Both the position numbers and the translations under genes were made by a program. The notes under the pieces were generated by a model. It was not told where the DNA came from, ran no database searches, and saw only the letters and a program-made list of their open reading frames with translations. Positions 29,278 through 40,200 of a stretch of 64,000 nt of DNA are shown here, one piece after another. Numbering within the stretch: the stretch's first letter is position 1; every line of letters begins with the position of its first letter. The stretch is from Melioribacteraceae bacterium (lineage in GTDB: Bacteria > Bacteroidota > Ignavibacteria > Ignavibacteriales > Melioribacteraceae), in the NCBI GenBank assembly GCA_021739765.1, contig JAIPBD010000001.1:1-64000 (forward strand), given 5' to 3'.

Positions 29278-30678
29278 TTATTTAATCTTAAAGGTTGTTC
29301 CTTCCTTAGAATCTTTCAACTCAATCCCAAGTTCGGTTAATTTATCTCTTATTTCATCTGAAAGTGCAAAATTCTTCTCCGCTCTCGCTTTCTGTCGTAC
29401 ATCCAATAATAATTTTACCAAATCATTTTCGAGGGATTTTTGCATTTTAACTTTTTCCAGATCAATTATACCCAATACGTTCTGCGCTGTTTTGTTTAGA
29501 AATTCGAGAACTTTGCTGTAAAAATTTTTGCCTACTTGCTCTGTTTCATTTATTGCCTTGTTTGCCGCTTTAATAAAATCAAATATTACCGCTGTTGCTT
29601 GAGGCGTATTAAAATCATTATCCATCGCGTCTGAAAATAATCTAAAATAACTCTCGAAATCGAATGTAGTTTCAGAATCGCCACCGGATGTCGCAGAATT
29701 TTCTTTAATTAAATCGACGAAATTCTCAACCTTTATTAAAGCGGATTGAGATGTTTTTAATAGATCCTCGGAAAACGCAAGTGGTCCGCTATAATGCGTT
29801 TGACTGAAGAATAATCTGATTGTTTCGGCAGAATAATTCTCAAGGATTTCCCGAGCGGTGAAAAAATTACCGAGGGATTTGGACATTTTTTCTTCTTTCA
29901 TATTTAGAAATCCAAAATGCATCCAATATCTGGCAAATTGTTTTCCGGTAACGGCTTCGCTCTGGGCGATCTCATTTTCATGGTGCGGGAATATTAAATC
30001 GTTTCCTCCGGCATGGATATCAATTGTTTCCCCAAAATGTTTCATACTCATTGCGGAACATTCGGTATGCCATCCCGGTCTTCCTTTTCCCCAAGGACTA
30101 TCCCAGCTCGGTTCGTTTTCTTTGGCTTTTTTCCATAAAGAAAAATCGAATGGATTCTCTTTTTCGGTGTTCACTTCAACCCTGGAACCGGATTCCAACT
30201 CATCAATTTTTTTACCGCTTAGTTTACCATAGCCGGCAAAACTTTCTACACGGTAGAAGACATTTCCGTTTATATTATAAGCGTTACCTTTTTGAACCAG
30301 ACTATCTATCAACCCAACAATTTCATCCATATGTTCGGTGGCTTTTGGATGAATATTAGCTTCCCTAATCCCAAGTTTCTTTATATCCTCATAAAAAGCT
30401 TGTGTGAATTTTTTGGCTACTTCGTTGGAATCAATTTTTTCTTCATTTGCCTTGTTAATTATCTTATCATCGATATCAGTCAAATTCATTGCGTATCTGA
30501 CGTTATAGCCAATATATTCGAGATAACGCCTTATAATATCCGCCATTACAAACGAGCGAGCATTGCCGATATGGAAGAAATCATACACAGTCGGACCGCA
30601 AACGTACATAGTAACAACACCCGGGTTTAGCGGGACAAATTCTTCTTTCTTCTTCGTAAGTGTATTGTAGATTTGCAT
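29278..30678 (-). CDS. cysS: Cysteinyl-tRNA synthetase
   Basis: A 466-residue class I synthetase. The zinc-binding Cys is in MYVCGPTVYDFFHIGNARSF with HIGN as the HIGH motif. GWHTECSAMSMKHFG and HAGGNDLIFPHHENEIAQSEA carry the other zinc ligands, and KMSKSLGNFFTAREIL is the KMSKS loop. A C-terminal DALR-like helical region follows. AAGG precedes the ATG. It has its own upstream promoter and is followed by an outer-membrane protein gene 13 bases later. Confidence 0.97.
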   Translation of the reverse strand: MQIYNTLTKKKEEFVPLNPGVVTMYVCGPTVYDFFHIGNARSFVMADIIRRYLEYIGYNVRYAMNLTDIDDKIINKANEEKIDSNEVAKKFTQAFYEDIKKLGIREANIHPKATEHMDEIVGLIDSLVQKGNAYNINGNVFYRVESFAGYGKLSGKKIDELESGSRVEVNTEKENPFDFSLWKKAKENEPSWDSPWGKGRPGWHTECSAMSMKHFGETIDIHAGGNDLIFPHHENEIAQSEAVTGKQFARYWMHFGFLNMKEEKMSKSLGNFFTAREILENYSAETIRLFFSQTHYSGPLAFSEDLLKTSQSALIKVENFVDLIKENSATSGGDSETTFDFESYFRLFSDAMDNDFNTPQATAVIFDFIKAANKAINETEQVGKNFYSKVLEFLNKTAQNVLGIIDLEKVKMQKSLENDLVKLLLDVRQKARAEKNFALSDEIRDKLTELGIELKDSKEGTTFKIK

Positions 30679-30703
30679 GAATATACCTTATAAATCAACT
30701 TGA

Positions 30704-30732
30704 AATATAGCCATTGCTTTTACCTTTATCAA
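30704..30732 (-). promoter_or_regulatory. Predicted promoter for cysS
   Basis: On the minus strand TTGATA, 17 bases, TATATT, followed by TTCAAG; it ends 26 bases before the cysS ATG. It is one of a divergent pair with the cytochrome promoter about 100 bases away. Confidence 0.55.
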
Positions 30733-30823
30733 TTCAATCAGGCTTTAGTTATAAGAGAGAATAAACTGAAACACAATTCTGATTAAATGAGATAATCGCA
30801 TATTCAATCCTCTTAAAAAGATT

Positions 30824-30851
30824 TTGACATCGTTTTATTTTTTTATATATT
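30824..30851 (+). promoter_or_regulatory. Predicted promoter for the nonaheme cytochrome gene
   Basis: A perfect TTGACA (30824-30829), 16 bases, then TATATT (30846-30851). This would leave a 5' leader of about 150 bases before the ATG at 31010, in which only a strong GGAGG ribosome-binding site is obvious. The other bases between cysS and this gene (30733-30823) show nothing recognisable. Confidence 0.55.
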
Positions 30852-31009
30852 TTAATAAGAAAAAAGAACACTAATATCTATTTAATAATTCTGATGATAA
30901 TGCAACAATCAAACCTTCAAAAAACACTAAATAATTTGGCTGTTCTTTACCTTTTCGAAAACTACCTAACTAATATTAACTATCTAATTAACAATTCTCG
31001 GAGGATTAA

Positions 31010-33745
31010 ATGAAACGCTTTTCTACTCTATTTGCGCTTATTCTATTTATCGGCGCAATGGGTTTGCAAGCTCAAACTCTTACAACATTTGGTGTTTCCC
31101 CGAGGGAAGCAAGTAATGATGTCGATGACATCTTCACAATGGCTTTCAACGGAAACACAAACGTTGGTGTTCAAACTCAGATGTATCTTAAAGGTACAAT
31201 TCCTTCTGATTTAGGAACTCCAGCTCTTAAACTAACCACAAAACCTACCGGTTCTACCAATACTGTTCCAACAGCTACTATTGATTCTGAAACCGGTGAT
31301 TATTACTATGTTTTTACACCCGACAAAACCGGTAAATATGTTTTCACTTTTGGCGTTGCAGGAAACGAAACTGAATTAGTTGTTAACTCGGCTAAATATG
31401 TTGGTTTTGGTTCAGGCGCAACATGTGCAACTTGCCATAGTGAAAAGAACAATATGTACCAAGAAACCGGCCATGCAACCGGCTTAACCTTAAAATTAAA
31501 TGGTTTTGAAACAGATCATTTCGCATCATATTGCGTCAGTTGTCACTCAACAGGATATGACACAAATGCAGACAACGATGGATTTGATGATTTTGATTTT
31601 ACTTTCCCGGATTCATTACAATTAGCAAACTGGGGACACCCTGGCGGACATTTATTTGATGGTGTTGCCGATTCTTTGGCAGCTCTTTATCCTGATGCGA
31701 TGTCTCGCGGTAATATTCAATGCGAATCTTGTCATGGTCCCGGAAGCGGTCACTACGGTCAAGTTGGCGACAGCAAAATTACTTCCATGCTGGATTCAAA
31801 AATATGCGCACAATGCCATGATAGCGGAACACATCATGTTTATCCTGCACAATGGGATGTTTCCGGACATGCCAATCCTCCGGGTAGAGCTGAATGGTCG
31901 GGATCTTGTGCAAGATGTCATACGACTAGCGGTTTCATAGCTTATGCAGCTGGCGAAGAAGTTCCTGCAGTTCCGGGTGGTGTAGAAGCAATTTCTTGTG
32001 TTGCTTGTCATAATCCTCACAGCGTTGCTAACGAAAATCAAATTAGAAAAGTCACCGCTGTTCTAAATAACGGTGTTGAAGTTGAAGCCGGTGATCAAGG
32101 TGAAGGCGGAAAAGGTATTCTTTGTATGAACTGCCATCAAAGTAGAAGAGATGCTGTTACTTATGTTCCTGTTTCTAGTGGTGGACACTTTGGACCTCAC
32201 TACGTGCCACAAGCGGATATGTTGTTGGGAACAAACGTAATTACTTTCGGTCAGGATTTGCCAACTTCTCCACATGCAACCGCAGTTGAAAATACTTGCG
32301 TTGACTGTCACATGGCTCCTGGTCATGTTGATGAAGATAATAATGTAATCTTAGCTGGTGCTCACTCATTCCAGGTTAACTTCCCAAATGGAAGCAGTAA
32401 TGTTGCTATCTGTGAAGATTGTCATGGTGATGTTGGGGATGACTTTGATGTTAAGAAGTATTATGTAAACGGAAATGCTGATCATGACGGTGATGGAACT
32501 GAAGAAGGATTACAAGATGAAGTACACGGCTTGATGGATAATCTTGCTGCAATGTTACCACATGCTGATTCTGTTGCTGGATGGGATCCCCACGATGGTG
32601 TACCAAGCGATTGGTCATTCGCCAAAAAAGGGGCAGCGTATAACTTAGATATGGTTTACTATGATCACAGTTATGGTATTCATAACCCGGCATTCACAGT
32701 AGCGTTATTGAAAGTTTCAATCAAAGCTCTTGAAGTTGAAGAAGCTGGTCCCGGACAAATTATGGAAATTATGGATATTCCAAACGATCAAGGATATTCA
32801 GTTGGAGTTGTTTGGTCTAAATTTGCCGGTGAAGGATTCGGAACAAACCCATTAGTTAAATATGGTGTTTGGAGAATCGAAGAAATGGGTGATGGAGGAG
32901 CAAAATCTGCTAATTTCAAATCATTCTCTTCTTCTGATCTAAAAATTGGCGACAAAGTTCAAGATGGACATTTAGTTTATGTATTCAGCGGTGAAGTACC
33001 TGCAGCTAACCAAATGACTTATGGATTCCATGCAGCAACCGTATTCAACGCAATGCCAGAAGATACAACATGGCATACATTCAGAGTTTCTGCTCATTCT
33101 CTTGACGGAACAAACGTTGAGTGGAGTAATGAAATGAGTGGTTATTCTGTTGATAATCTAATGCCGATGGCTCCAACTAACCTAGCAGGTCAAGTTGAAG
33201 GCTCAAGTATTAAATTAGCTTGGGACGAACCGGTTGATGAAGATTTCCAATATTTCGCGGTTTACCGAGGCGAAAGCACCGGATTTACACCAAACGCTCA
33301 AAATATGATTGCTCAAGTAAGTAATATTGAATTTACAGATAATTCACTTACAGCAAATAAATCTTACTACTACGTAGTTTCTGCATTCGATTTCAGCGGT
33401 AACGAAAGTGAGTTCTCACAAGAGATTTCAGCTTCTGTAACCGGTGTTGAAGAAGGCGGAATTCCTACAGAGTTTGAATTAAGTCAAAACTATCCAAACC
33501 CATTCAACCCAACTACTTATATCAAATATGGTATTCCTGAAGCAGCTGATGTAAATATCACTATTTACAATGCTCTAGGTAAAGAAGTTAAAACGTTGGT
33601 TAGAAAAGCTCAAGATTCCGGCTTCTATTCAGTACAATGGGATGCTAAAGATAGCATGGGTAATATTTTACCAAGTGGTATTTACTTCTACAGAATTCAA
33701 GCTGGCGACTTTGTTGACAGTAAAAAAATGATTCTACTCAAGTAA
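31010..33745 (+). CDS. Secreted nine-heme c-type cytochrome with T9SS sorting domain
   Basis: A 911-residue protein with a signal peptide (cut near LQAQT). Nine CXXCH heme-binding motifs lie between residues 139 and 472: CATCH, CVSCH, CESCH, CAQCH, CARCH, CVACH, CMNCH, CVDCH, CEDCH. Extra His residues around them can serve as distal ligands. Residues about 505-700 have no heme; a fibronectin III-like domain (about 720-805) and a T9SS type A sorting domain with SQNYPNPFNPTT follow. Multiheme cytochromes carry electrons across the envelope; export by T9SS would put this one on the cell surface. It is monocistronic, with a strong RBS and terminator. Confidence 0.93.
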   Translation: MKRFSTLFALILFIGAMGLQAQTLTTFGVSPREASNDVDDIFTMAFNGNTNVGVQTQMYLKGTIPSDLGTPALKLTTKPTGSTNTVPTATIDSETGDYYYVFTPDKTGKYVFTFGVAGNETELVVNSAKYVGFGSGATCATCHSEKNNMYQETGHATGLTLKLNGFETDHFASYCVSCHSTGYDTNADNDGFDDFDFTFPDSLQLANWGHPGGHLFDGVADSLAALYPDAMSRGNIQCESCHGPGSGHYGQVGDSKITSMLDSKICAQCHDSGTHHVYPAQWDVSGHANPPGRAEWSGSCARCHTTSGFIAYAAGEEVPAVPGGVEAISCVACHNPHSVANENQIRKVTAVLNNGVEVEAGDQGEGGKGILCMNCHQSRRDAVTYVPVSSGGHFGPHYVPQADMLLGTNVITFGQDLPTSPHATAVENTCVDCHMAPGHVDEDNNVILAGAHSFQVNFPNGSSNVAICEDCHGDVGDDFDVKKYYVNGNADHDGDGTEEGLQDEVHGLMDNLAAMLPHADSVAGWDPHDGVPSDWSFAKKGAAYNLDMVYYDHSYGIHNPAFTVALLKVSIKALEVEEAGPGQIMEIMDIPNDQGYSVGVVWSKFAGEGFGTNPLVKYGVWRIEEMGDGGAKSANFKSFSSSDLKIGDKVQDGHLVYVFSGEVPAANQMTYGFHAATVFNAMPEDTTWHTFRVSAHSLDGTNVEWSNEMSGYSVDNLMPMAPTNLAGQVEGSSIKLAWDEPVDEDFQYFAVYRGESTGFTPNAQNMIAQVSNIEFTDNSLTANKSYYYVVSAFDFSGNESEFSQEISASVTGVEEGGIPTEFELSQNYPNPFNPTTYIKYGIPEAADVNITIYNALGKEVKTLVRKAQDSGFYSVQWDAKDSMGNILPSGIYFYRIQAGDFVDSKKMILLK

Positions 33746-33767
33746 GATAATATCACATCTCACTTTT

Positions 33768-33796
33768 AAGGGCAGCTTAGGCTGCCCTTTTTTTTG
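33768..33796 (+). terminator. Terminator after the cytochrome gene
   Basis: AAGGGCAGC and GCTGCCCTT form a 9-bp stem with a TTAG loop followed by a run of T; 22 bases after the stop. Confidence 0.92.
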
Positions 33797-34146
33797 CCCA
33801 TTTTCAAACTTGCCGAACATCTGATACGTGTAGGTTACATTCTTGCAGTCAACATTTAATTTATTAATACAATTCCCAAATTCTCTTCAACGCAATATTA
33901 GTAATACAAATCTTTTTGAATTTTTTTCTATCAAATCCTATTGAAGGGATTCCATCTTTACAACTTCAGCCAATTCTTGAATTTATAATCATATATTGTA
34001 ATCCGATTATTTGAAATTTGATTGCGCTTCATTATACCTATCTTTAAGTTTCTTTAGTGCAATAAAAATTGTTTGCTCAATATTATTGTTTACTAAATAT
34101 ATAATTTGTCTTTCAAAAATAGTCTGACTTTCAAAGAGGTGGAAGA
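33797..34146. other. 350-base non-coding region upstream of the glutamate dehydrogenase gene
   Basis: No reading frame of useful length on either strand, no tRNA and no clear hairpin. The last 100 bases are very AT-rich and include TATAAT at 34100-34105 without a matching -35 box. Short peptide-like stretches on the minus strand are broken by stops. It must contain the promoter of the dehydrogenase gene; AAAGAGGTGG at its end is the ribosome-binding site. Confidence 0.4.
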
Positions 34147-35433
34147 ATGCAAACGAAAGAATTTAATCCATTCGATATGGCGCAATCACAATTTGATAAG
34201 GTTGCCGAAATCTTGGGATTGGATGACGGTACGCGCCAACTATTACGAAATCCGTTAAGAGAATATCATTTTGGAATTCCGGTTCGAATGGATGACGGGA
34301 CTTTTCAAGTTTTTAGAGGATTTAGAGTTCAACACAACGATGCAAGGGGGCCAAGCAAAGGGGGAATCAGATTTCACCCGCAAGAAACCGCGGATACGGT
34401 AAAAGCCTTGTCAATGTGGATGACATGGAAATGTGCGGTTGTCGGAATCCCGCTCGGGGGTGGAAAAGGCGGAGTGATTTGTGATCCGCATAATTTAAGT
34501 ATGAGGGAACAAGAACAAATCTGCCGTGGCTGGGTTCGACAAATGTCGAAAAATGTTGGACCACTAAACGATGTTCCTGCTCCTGATGTAATGACTTCAG
34601 CACAACATATGCTTTGGATGCTCGATGAATATGAAGTTATCGAGGGATCCAAAAACCCAGGATTTATAACCGGAAAACCTGTCGGAATGGGCGGTTCTTT
34701 GGGGAGAACCGAAGCTACCGGATATGGTGTAATTTTTACCGTCAGGGAAGCATTAAACGATATGGGAATTTCACCCGAAGATACAAGGGCAAGCGTTCAA
34801 GGATTCGGAAACGTTGCACAGCACGCAATCCGTTTGTATAGCCAAATGGGTGGAACAGTTGTTTGTGTCTCATCCTGGGATCAACAAGATCAAAAATCTT
34901 ATTCTTTTAAAAAATTGAGTGGTGTAGATATTGACGAACTACTCAAAATAACGGATCGATTTGGTGGAATTGATAAAGCCAAAGCTACAAATTTAGGATA
35001 TGAAGTTTTAGATGGAGATGCATGGATTGAGCAAGATGTAGAGATACTTCTTCCTGCTGCCCTCGAGAATCAGATTCGTGAAGATAATGTTGATAAAATC
35101 TCTGCGAAGGTGAAAATTATTGCCGAAGGTGCAAACGGGCCGACCACTCCAGCAGCTGATAAAGTTATTCAAGAACGTGGAATTTTCTTAATTCCGGATT
35201 TCCTTGCAAATGCGGGCGGAGTTACTTGCAGTTATTTTGAACAAGTTCAAAGTAATATGAATTACTTTTGGGAAAAAGATGAAGTGCTCGGTAAATTAGA
35301 TGTTAAGATGACTGCGGCATTTCAGGCCGTTAACGACTTGGCCAAAAAAAGAAATATGTACATGCGTGATGCGGCTTACGTTATTTCGATTAGCCGGGTT
35401 GCTCAGGCTTGCAAAGATCGCGGTTGGGTCTAA
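34147..35433 (+). CDS. gdhA: Glutamate dehydrogenase
   Basis: A 428-residue hexameric-type enzyme converting glutamate and 2-oxoglutarate/ammonia. Conserved parts are FRGFRVQHNDARGPSKGGIRFHP, KCAVVGIPLGGGKGGV with the catalytic Lys, DVPAPDV, the Rossmann stretch SVQGFGNVAQHAIRLY, and IAEGANGPTTPAAD with FLANAGGV near the C-terminus. Whether it uses NAD or NADP cannot be read with certainty. AGAGGTGG lies upstream of the ATG. It ends with a terminator just before the ATP-grasp pair. Confidence 0.95.
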   Translation: MQTKEFNPFDMAQSQFDKVAEILGLDDGTRQLLRNPLREYHFGIPVRMDDGTFQVFRGFRVQHNDARGPSKGGIRFHPQETADTVKALSMWMTWKCAVVGIPLGGGKGGVICDPHNLSMREQEQICRGWVRQMSKNVGPLNDVPAPDVMTSAQHMLWMLDEYEVIEGSKNPGFITGKPVGMGGSLGRTEATGYGVIFTVREALNDMGISPEDTRASVQGFGNVAQHAIRLYSQMGGTVVCVSSWDQQDQKSYSFKKLSGVDIDELLKITDRFGGIDKAKATNLGYEVLDGDAWIEQDVEILLPAALENQIREDNVDKISAKVKIIAEGANGPTTPAADKVIQERGIFLIPDFLANAGGVTCSYFEQVQSNMNYFWEKDEVLGKLDVKMTAAFQAVNDLAKKRNMYMRDAAYVISISRVAQACKDRGWV

Positions 35434-35457
35434 TTTTGTTCATTTTTTGCGGTGCTT

Positions 35458-35495
35458 AACCGGGATTGATTTTTTCTTTCCCGGTTTATTTTTTT
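35458..35495 (+). terminator. Terminator after the glutamate dehydrogenase gene
   Basis: AACCGGGA (35458-35465) and TCCCGGTT (35479-35486) form an 8-bp stem with a 13-base T-rich loop followed by TATTTTTTT. It ends five bases before the next start codon, so that gene either depends on readthrough or has its promoter inside this region. Confidence 0.75.
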
Positions 35496-35499
35496 AGAT

Positions 35500-37254
35500 A
35501 TGACTTTCCACAATCCAAACATATCGAAAATGGAAGTTCCTCATTATCATCGAGGATTCTTCAATTCTGATGAAACTTTATGTAAAATCGGAGATGGTGA
35601 AATCGGCGGAAAGGCATCCGGTTTATTTTCGTTTCAAGAATTATTAAAAAATCATCTCAACAAATCAAAATACACGTCAATAAATATAAAAATACCTAAG
35701 TTTGTTGTAATTGCAACCGATCATTTCGATGGTTTTATGAAGATGAATAATCTTTATGAAGCTGCCCTCTCGGATTTAAGCGATAAAAGAAAAGCTAAAC
35801 TTTTCCAGGATTCTCAACTGCCTCCGGAGATAGTGGGTGATTTGAGGACAATCATCACCAACACTTCAACTCCTCTCGCTATACGTTCCTCAAGTTTGCT
35901 TGAGGATAGTCTTAATGAACCTTTTGCCGGAGTTTACGCGACAAAAATGATTGCGAACCATGAAGCCAGTCAGGATAAACGATTTCAGAAATTCGTTGAA
36001 GCGATCAAATTTGTTTATTCCTCCACATTTTTTAAGTCGGCTTTACAATATTTTGAAGCCACAAAAAACGATCCTCGCAAAGAAAAAATGGCGATAATTA
36101 TTCAAGAAGTTATCGGCACAAAACGAAATAAAAGATTTTATCCTTCAATTTCCGGTGTTGCTCGTTCACACAATTACTATCCTTTTGGGAGGTCAAAATC
36201 TGAGGATGGAGTTGTAAATCTCGCTCTTGGGCTAGGAAAAACTATTGTTGATGGTGGAATCAGTTGGATGTATAATCCAAAATACCCGAAAATATCAGCT
36301 CCTTTTGCGAGTCCGAAAGAGTTGATGAAGAATACACAAAATAAATTTTTGGCTGTAAACATAAATCCCATTATTAATTATGATCCTTTAGTTGAATCTG
36401 AATATCTGATTGAATTGGATTTATCGGATTCGGATTTTGATCATTCCAATGAATATTCGGCTTCGACATTTGATTTTCACTCCAACAAGATTATTATGGG
36501 AACAGGTTCCGAAGGCGCAAGAGTATTGGATTTTGGAAGGCTGCTTAAACTGGACGAATTCAAATACAACCTGCTCATAAATGATTTACTTCAAACTTGT
36601 TCCAATTACTTTCAATCTCCCGTCGAAATTGAATTTGCGTTTGATATTGATAAAAGAACCAAAAAAAACGAGTTTGCGCTTCTTCAGGTTAGAGCGATGT
36701 TTGTTTCGAATGAAATAATTGAAATAGAAGAAAATGAGTTTAATTCTCCAAAGGCTATAATCAGAACCAAACAAGCTTTGGGGAATGATAAAATCAGTGA
36801 AATAAAAGATGTGGTTTATGTTGATCCGAAAAAATTTGAGAGTAAGTTTACAAAACAAATTGCTTCCGAAGTTGAAGGGTTCAATCGGGAATTTGTTAAA
36901 ATCGGGTTAAAATATTTACTAATTGGTTTTGGAAGATGGGGAAGTTCCGATGAATGGCTCGGAATTCCTGTTGATTGGAGTCAAGTTTCAAATGCAAAAG
37001 TAATTGTTGAATCAAGCCTGCCGAATTTTAACGTGGATTTTAGTCAAGGCTCTCATTTTTTTCACAACATCGCTGCTTTTAAAGTTTTGTATTTTTCTGT
37101 AAAAAATAGCGGCTCAAATATGATAAATTGGGATTGGCTTTTGAGGCAGAATTTGTCCTCTCAGAAACAATTTGTTAAACATATTAGTCTTACCGATCCG
37201 CTAAAAATAAAAGTAGACGGAAGAACTGGAAACGGGATAATTTCTTATGAATAA
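35500..37254 (+). CDS. PEP/pyruvate-binding (PPDK N-domain) ATP-grasp protein, short paralogue
   Basis: A 584-residue protein with the ATP-grasp fold of PEP synthase/pyruvate phosphate dikinase. GGKASGL is at 36-42, PLAIRSSSLLEDSLNEPFAG near 125-145, QEVIGTKRNKRFYPSISGVARS, and VEIEFAFDI ... LLQVRAM. It lacks the swivelling phospho-His domain and the PEP-binding barrel. After the ATP-grasp part comes a C-terminal module with LLIGFGRWGSSDEWLGIPVDW (GRWGS at 478-482) and SQGSHFFHN that is shared with the next gene. No Shine-Dalgarno site is seen before ATG 35500. True substrate unknown. Confidence 0.75.
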   Translation: MTFHNPNISKMEVPHYHRGFFNSDETLCKIGDGEIGGKASGLFSFQELLKNHLNKSKYTSINIKIPKFVVIATDHFDGFMKMNNLYEAALSDLSDKRKAKLFQDSQLPPEIVGDLRTIITNTSTPLAIRSSSLLEDSLNEPFAGVYATKMIANHEASQDKRFQKFVEAIKFVYSSTFFKSALQYFEATKNDPRKEKMAIIIQEVIGTKRNKRFYPSISGVARSHNYYPFGRSKSEDGVVNLALGLGKTIVDGGISWMYNPKYPKISAPFASPKELMKNTQNKFLAVNINPIINYDPLVESEYLIELDLSDSDFDHSNEYSASTFDFHSNKIIMGTGSEGARVLDFGRLLKLDEFKYNLLINDLLQTCSNYFQSPVEIEFAFDIDKRTKKNEFALLQVRAMFVSNEIIEIEENEFNSPKAIIRTKQALGNDKISEIKDVVYVDPKKFESKFTKQIASEVEGFNREFVKIGLKYLLIGFGRWGSSDEWLGIPVDWSQVSNAKVIVESSLPNFNVDFSQGSHFFHNIAAFKVLYFSVKNSGSNMINWDWLLRQNLSSQKQFVKHISLTDPLKIKVDGRTGNGIISYE

Positions 37255-40200
37255 AGATTATAGATCGCTCGACGACCTTGTTTATGATTTACAAGAACGC
37301 GCGAAAGAACTTAATTGTGTTTATAAAATTGAAGAGGCAATCGGAAATCGTGAATTAAATAATCAGCAGGTTTTTGAAGAGGTTGTAGCAGCTATCCCGC
37401 CCGGATGGCAATATCCGCATACTTGTTGCGCAAAAATATTGCTGGACAACAAAATTTTCGTCTCACCTCAATTCCAAGAAACAATTTATTCGATGCATGA
37501 AAATATCATTGTTCAGGAAAAACCGATTGGAAAAATTTCGGTTTATTATAAAGATAAAATGCCCGAGTCAGATTTCGGACCGTTTCTAAAAGAAGAGAAA
37601 AAATTAATTAAAACAATTGCTGACCGTTTAAGTCATTTTATTCTCCACCAAAAACTAAAAGGTGTTTTTGACGAATTGCAATCTGTTCGAAATGGAAGTG
37701 TGAACCGAGATTTCAAAAACGAATGGCGAATAGTTCTTGATATGCTTCGTAAAACTGATCCAAATCTTTTCGCGAGTATTCTTCGAAAAATGCTTCACAA
37801 TTTATGCTGGAACGGAATTGAGGAAGCCGAAAATATCATGAAACAATCGGTCATGGATCAGAAACAATCTGAGAATGAAGGTCGCTACGACGAAAACAAA
37901 CCGATGAAGAAACGAAAGGTGGATAATTACGATGCGTATATTGAAGCAATTTTAACCATCGCTGATAACAATTTACCGGATGAACAAATCCTCGCAAAAA
38001 TTCAAAAATGGATTAAAGAAGATAAAGCGAGCGCGCTTGTAAAAGCAGTAGAAAGTTTAGATACTTCATTGACTGAAATCAGCGATGCAATCCGAAAATT
38101 CTATCACCTTGCTCCGGAGAAATTCGAGCTTTCACCTTCAACAATTAAAGGACTTCGGGTTTCGCTTTTGCGAAGGTTCTTCACCGATAAAATCGATTTT
38201 ATTTCAATCGCAAAAGAGTATATCAAATTAACCGATTTTTATGATTTGATCGATAACATGATTTTCCCACCAAAAAGTCATGGAAAGTTGGGTGGTAAAA
38301 GTTCGGGTTTGTTCTTAGCCTATCATATTCTCAAAAAGAATGCCGACACGAAAGAACTCGTTGGCGATATACAAATTCCCAAGACTTGGTATATTGCGTC
38401 TGATGCCGTCATGCATTTTATGCATTATAATGATCTTGAAGAAGTGATTGAACAAAAATATAAAGATATTGATGAGGTACGATTAGAATACCCACACATT
38501 GTTCAAGTATTTAAAAATTCTGAATTTCCCCCCGACATGGTAAAAGGCCTTTCCCAGGCAATGGATGATTTTGGTGAAAAACCGATTGTTGTCCGGAGCT
38601 CAAGTCTTATGGAAGACCAGATGGGAGCAGCATTCTCCGGAAAATATAAAAGCCTATTTTTAGCAAATCAAGGAAGCAAATCGGAACGGTTAAGCGCATT
38701 AATGGATGCAATCGCGGAGGTTTATGCGTCTACATTTAGCCCTGATCCGATTGAATATCGCGCTGAAAGAGGGTTGATAGATTTCCACGAAGAGATGGGA
38801 ATTATGCTGCAAGAAGTTGTCGGTACAAAAATGGGTAAATATTTTCTTCCTGCATTTGCGGGCGTGGCATTCAGCAAGAATGAATTCCGCTGGTCTCCGA
38901 GAATCAAAAGAGAAGACGGATTGATAAGAATTGTTGCCGGACTCGGTACGAGGGCTGTTGACAGATTGGGTGACGATTATCCGGTTCTGATTGCGCCGGG
39001 GCAGCCGTCGCTTCGTGTAAATGTCTCATTGGAAGAACAAATAAAATATGCACCGAAATACATCGATGTAATAAATCTTGAAACCAATGATTTTGAAACA
39101 ATTGATATTAAAGATATGTTTTTGGAAGCCGGAAATGACTTCCCAAGAATTACTGATGTTGTTTCGGTTTTTGAAAATAAAATGATCAGACCGGTCTCCG
39201 CCCTCGGAATTGATTTTGATAAGGATGATCTTCTGGTAACTTTTGACGGATTAATGAAAAAGGGAGTTTTTATTCGTCAAGTCGATACAATTCTAAAAAC
39301 TCTAGAGAAAAAACTCCAAACACCGATCGATATTGAGTTTGCTCATGACGGTAAAAATTTCTATTTACTCCAATGCCGCCCACAAAGCTTTGCGGGAACT
39401 CAAATATCCGATCAAATACCAAAAGATATTCCGGTTGATAAATTGCTTTTCAATGCAAAAAGATATGTTTCAAATGGTCATATGCTCGATATAACTCATG
39501 TAGTTTATGTTGATCCTGTGGAATATGCTCAAGTTCAGGATCGAGAAATGATGATCCAAATTGGAAGAGCTGTGGGAAAGCTGAATAAACTGTTACCCAA
39601 GAGGCAGTTTGTTTTAATCGGACCCGGCAGATGGGGAAGCAGAGGCGATATTAAATTAGGAGTGAGTGTAACTTACTCGGATATTAACAACACCGCGATG
39701 TTAATCGAAGTTGCAAAAAAGAAGGGAAATTATGTTCCCGATTTATCATTCGGCACGCATTTCTTCCAGGATCTTGTTGAAGCCCAAATCCGATATCTAC
39801 CATTATATCCAGATGATAAAGGGATTATTTTCCGCGAAGATTTCTTTCTAAACGCACCGAATATGTTATCGGAGTTGCTTCCGGAATTCGACTACCTCAG
39901 CCGCAAAATTAGAGTTATTGATATACCTTCAACTTCAAATGGTCAAATACTAAAAATATTACTAAACGCTGATCTTGATCAGGCTGTTGGTCTGCTTTCA
40001 AATCCTTCCTCCGAAGAACAACAAGATCATGAAAAAGTGGATTATTCGGAATGGCAGCCTTCAGACCAATGGAAATGGCGCTATAAAATGGCAGAAAAAA
40101 TAGCGAAAAGAATTGATCCGGAAAAACAAGGCGTAAAAGGTATTTATATTTTCGGATCGACAAAGAATGCAACCGCTGGACCCGGAAGCGATATTGATTT

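Noticed and set aside
33797-34146. Possible decayed gene on the minus strand upstream of the glutamate dehydrogenase gene
   Set aside because: Short peptide-like runs are interrupted by stops in every frame and no homologous motif could be recognised.
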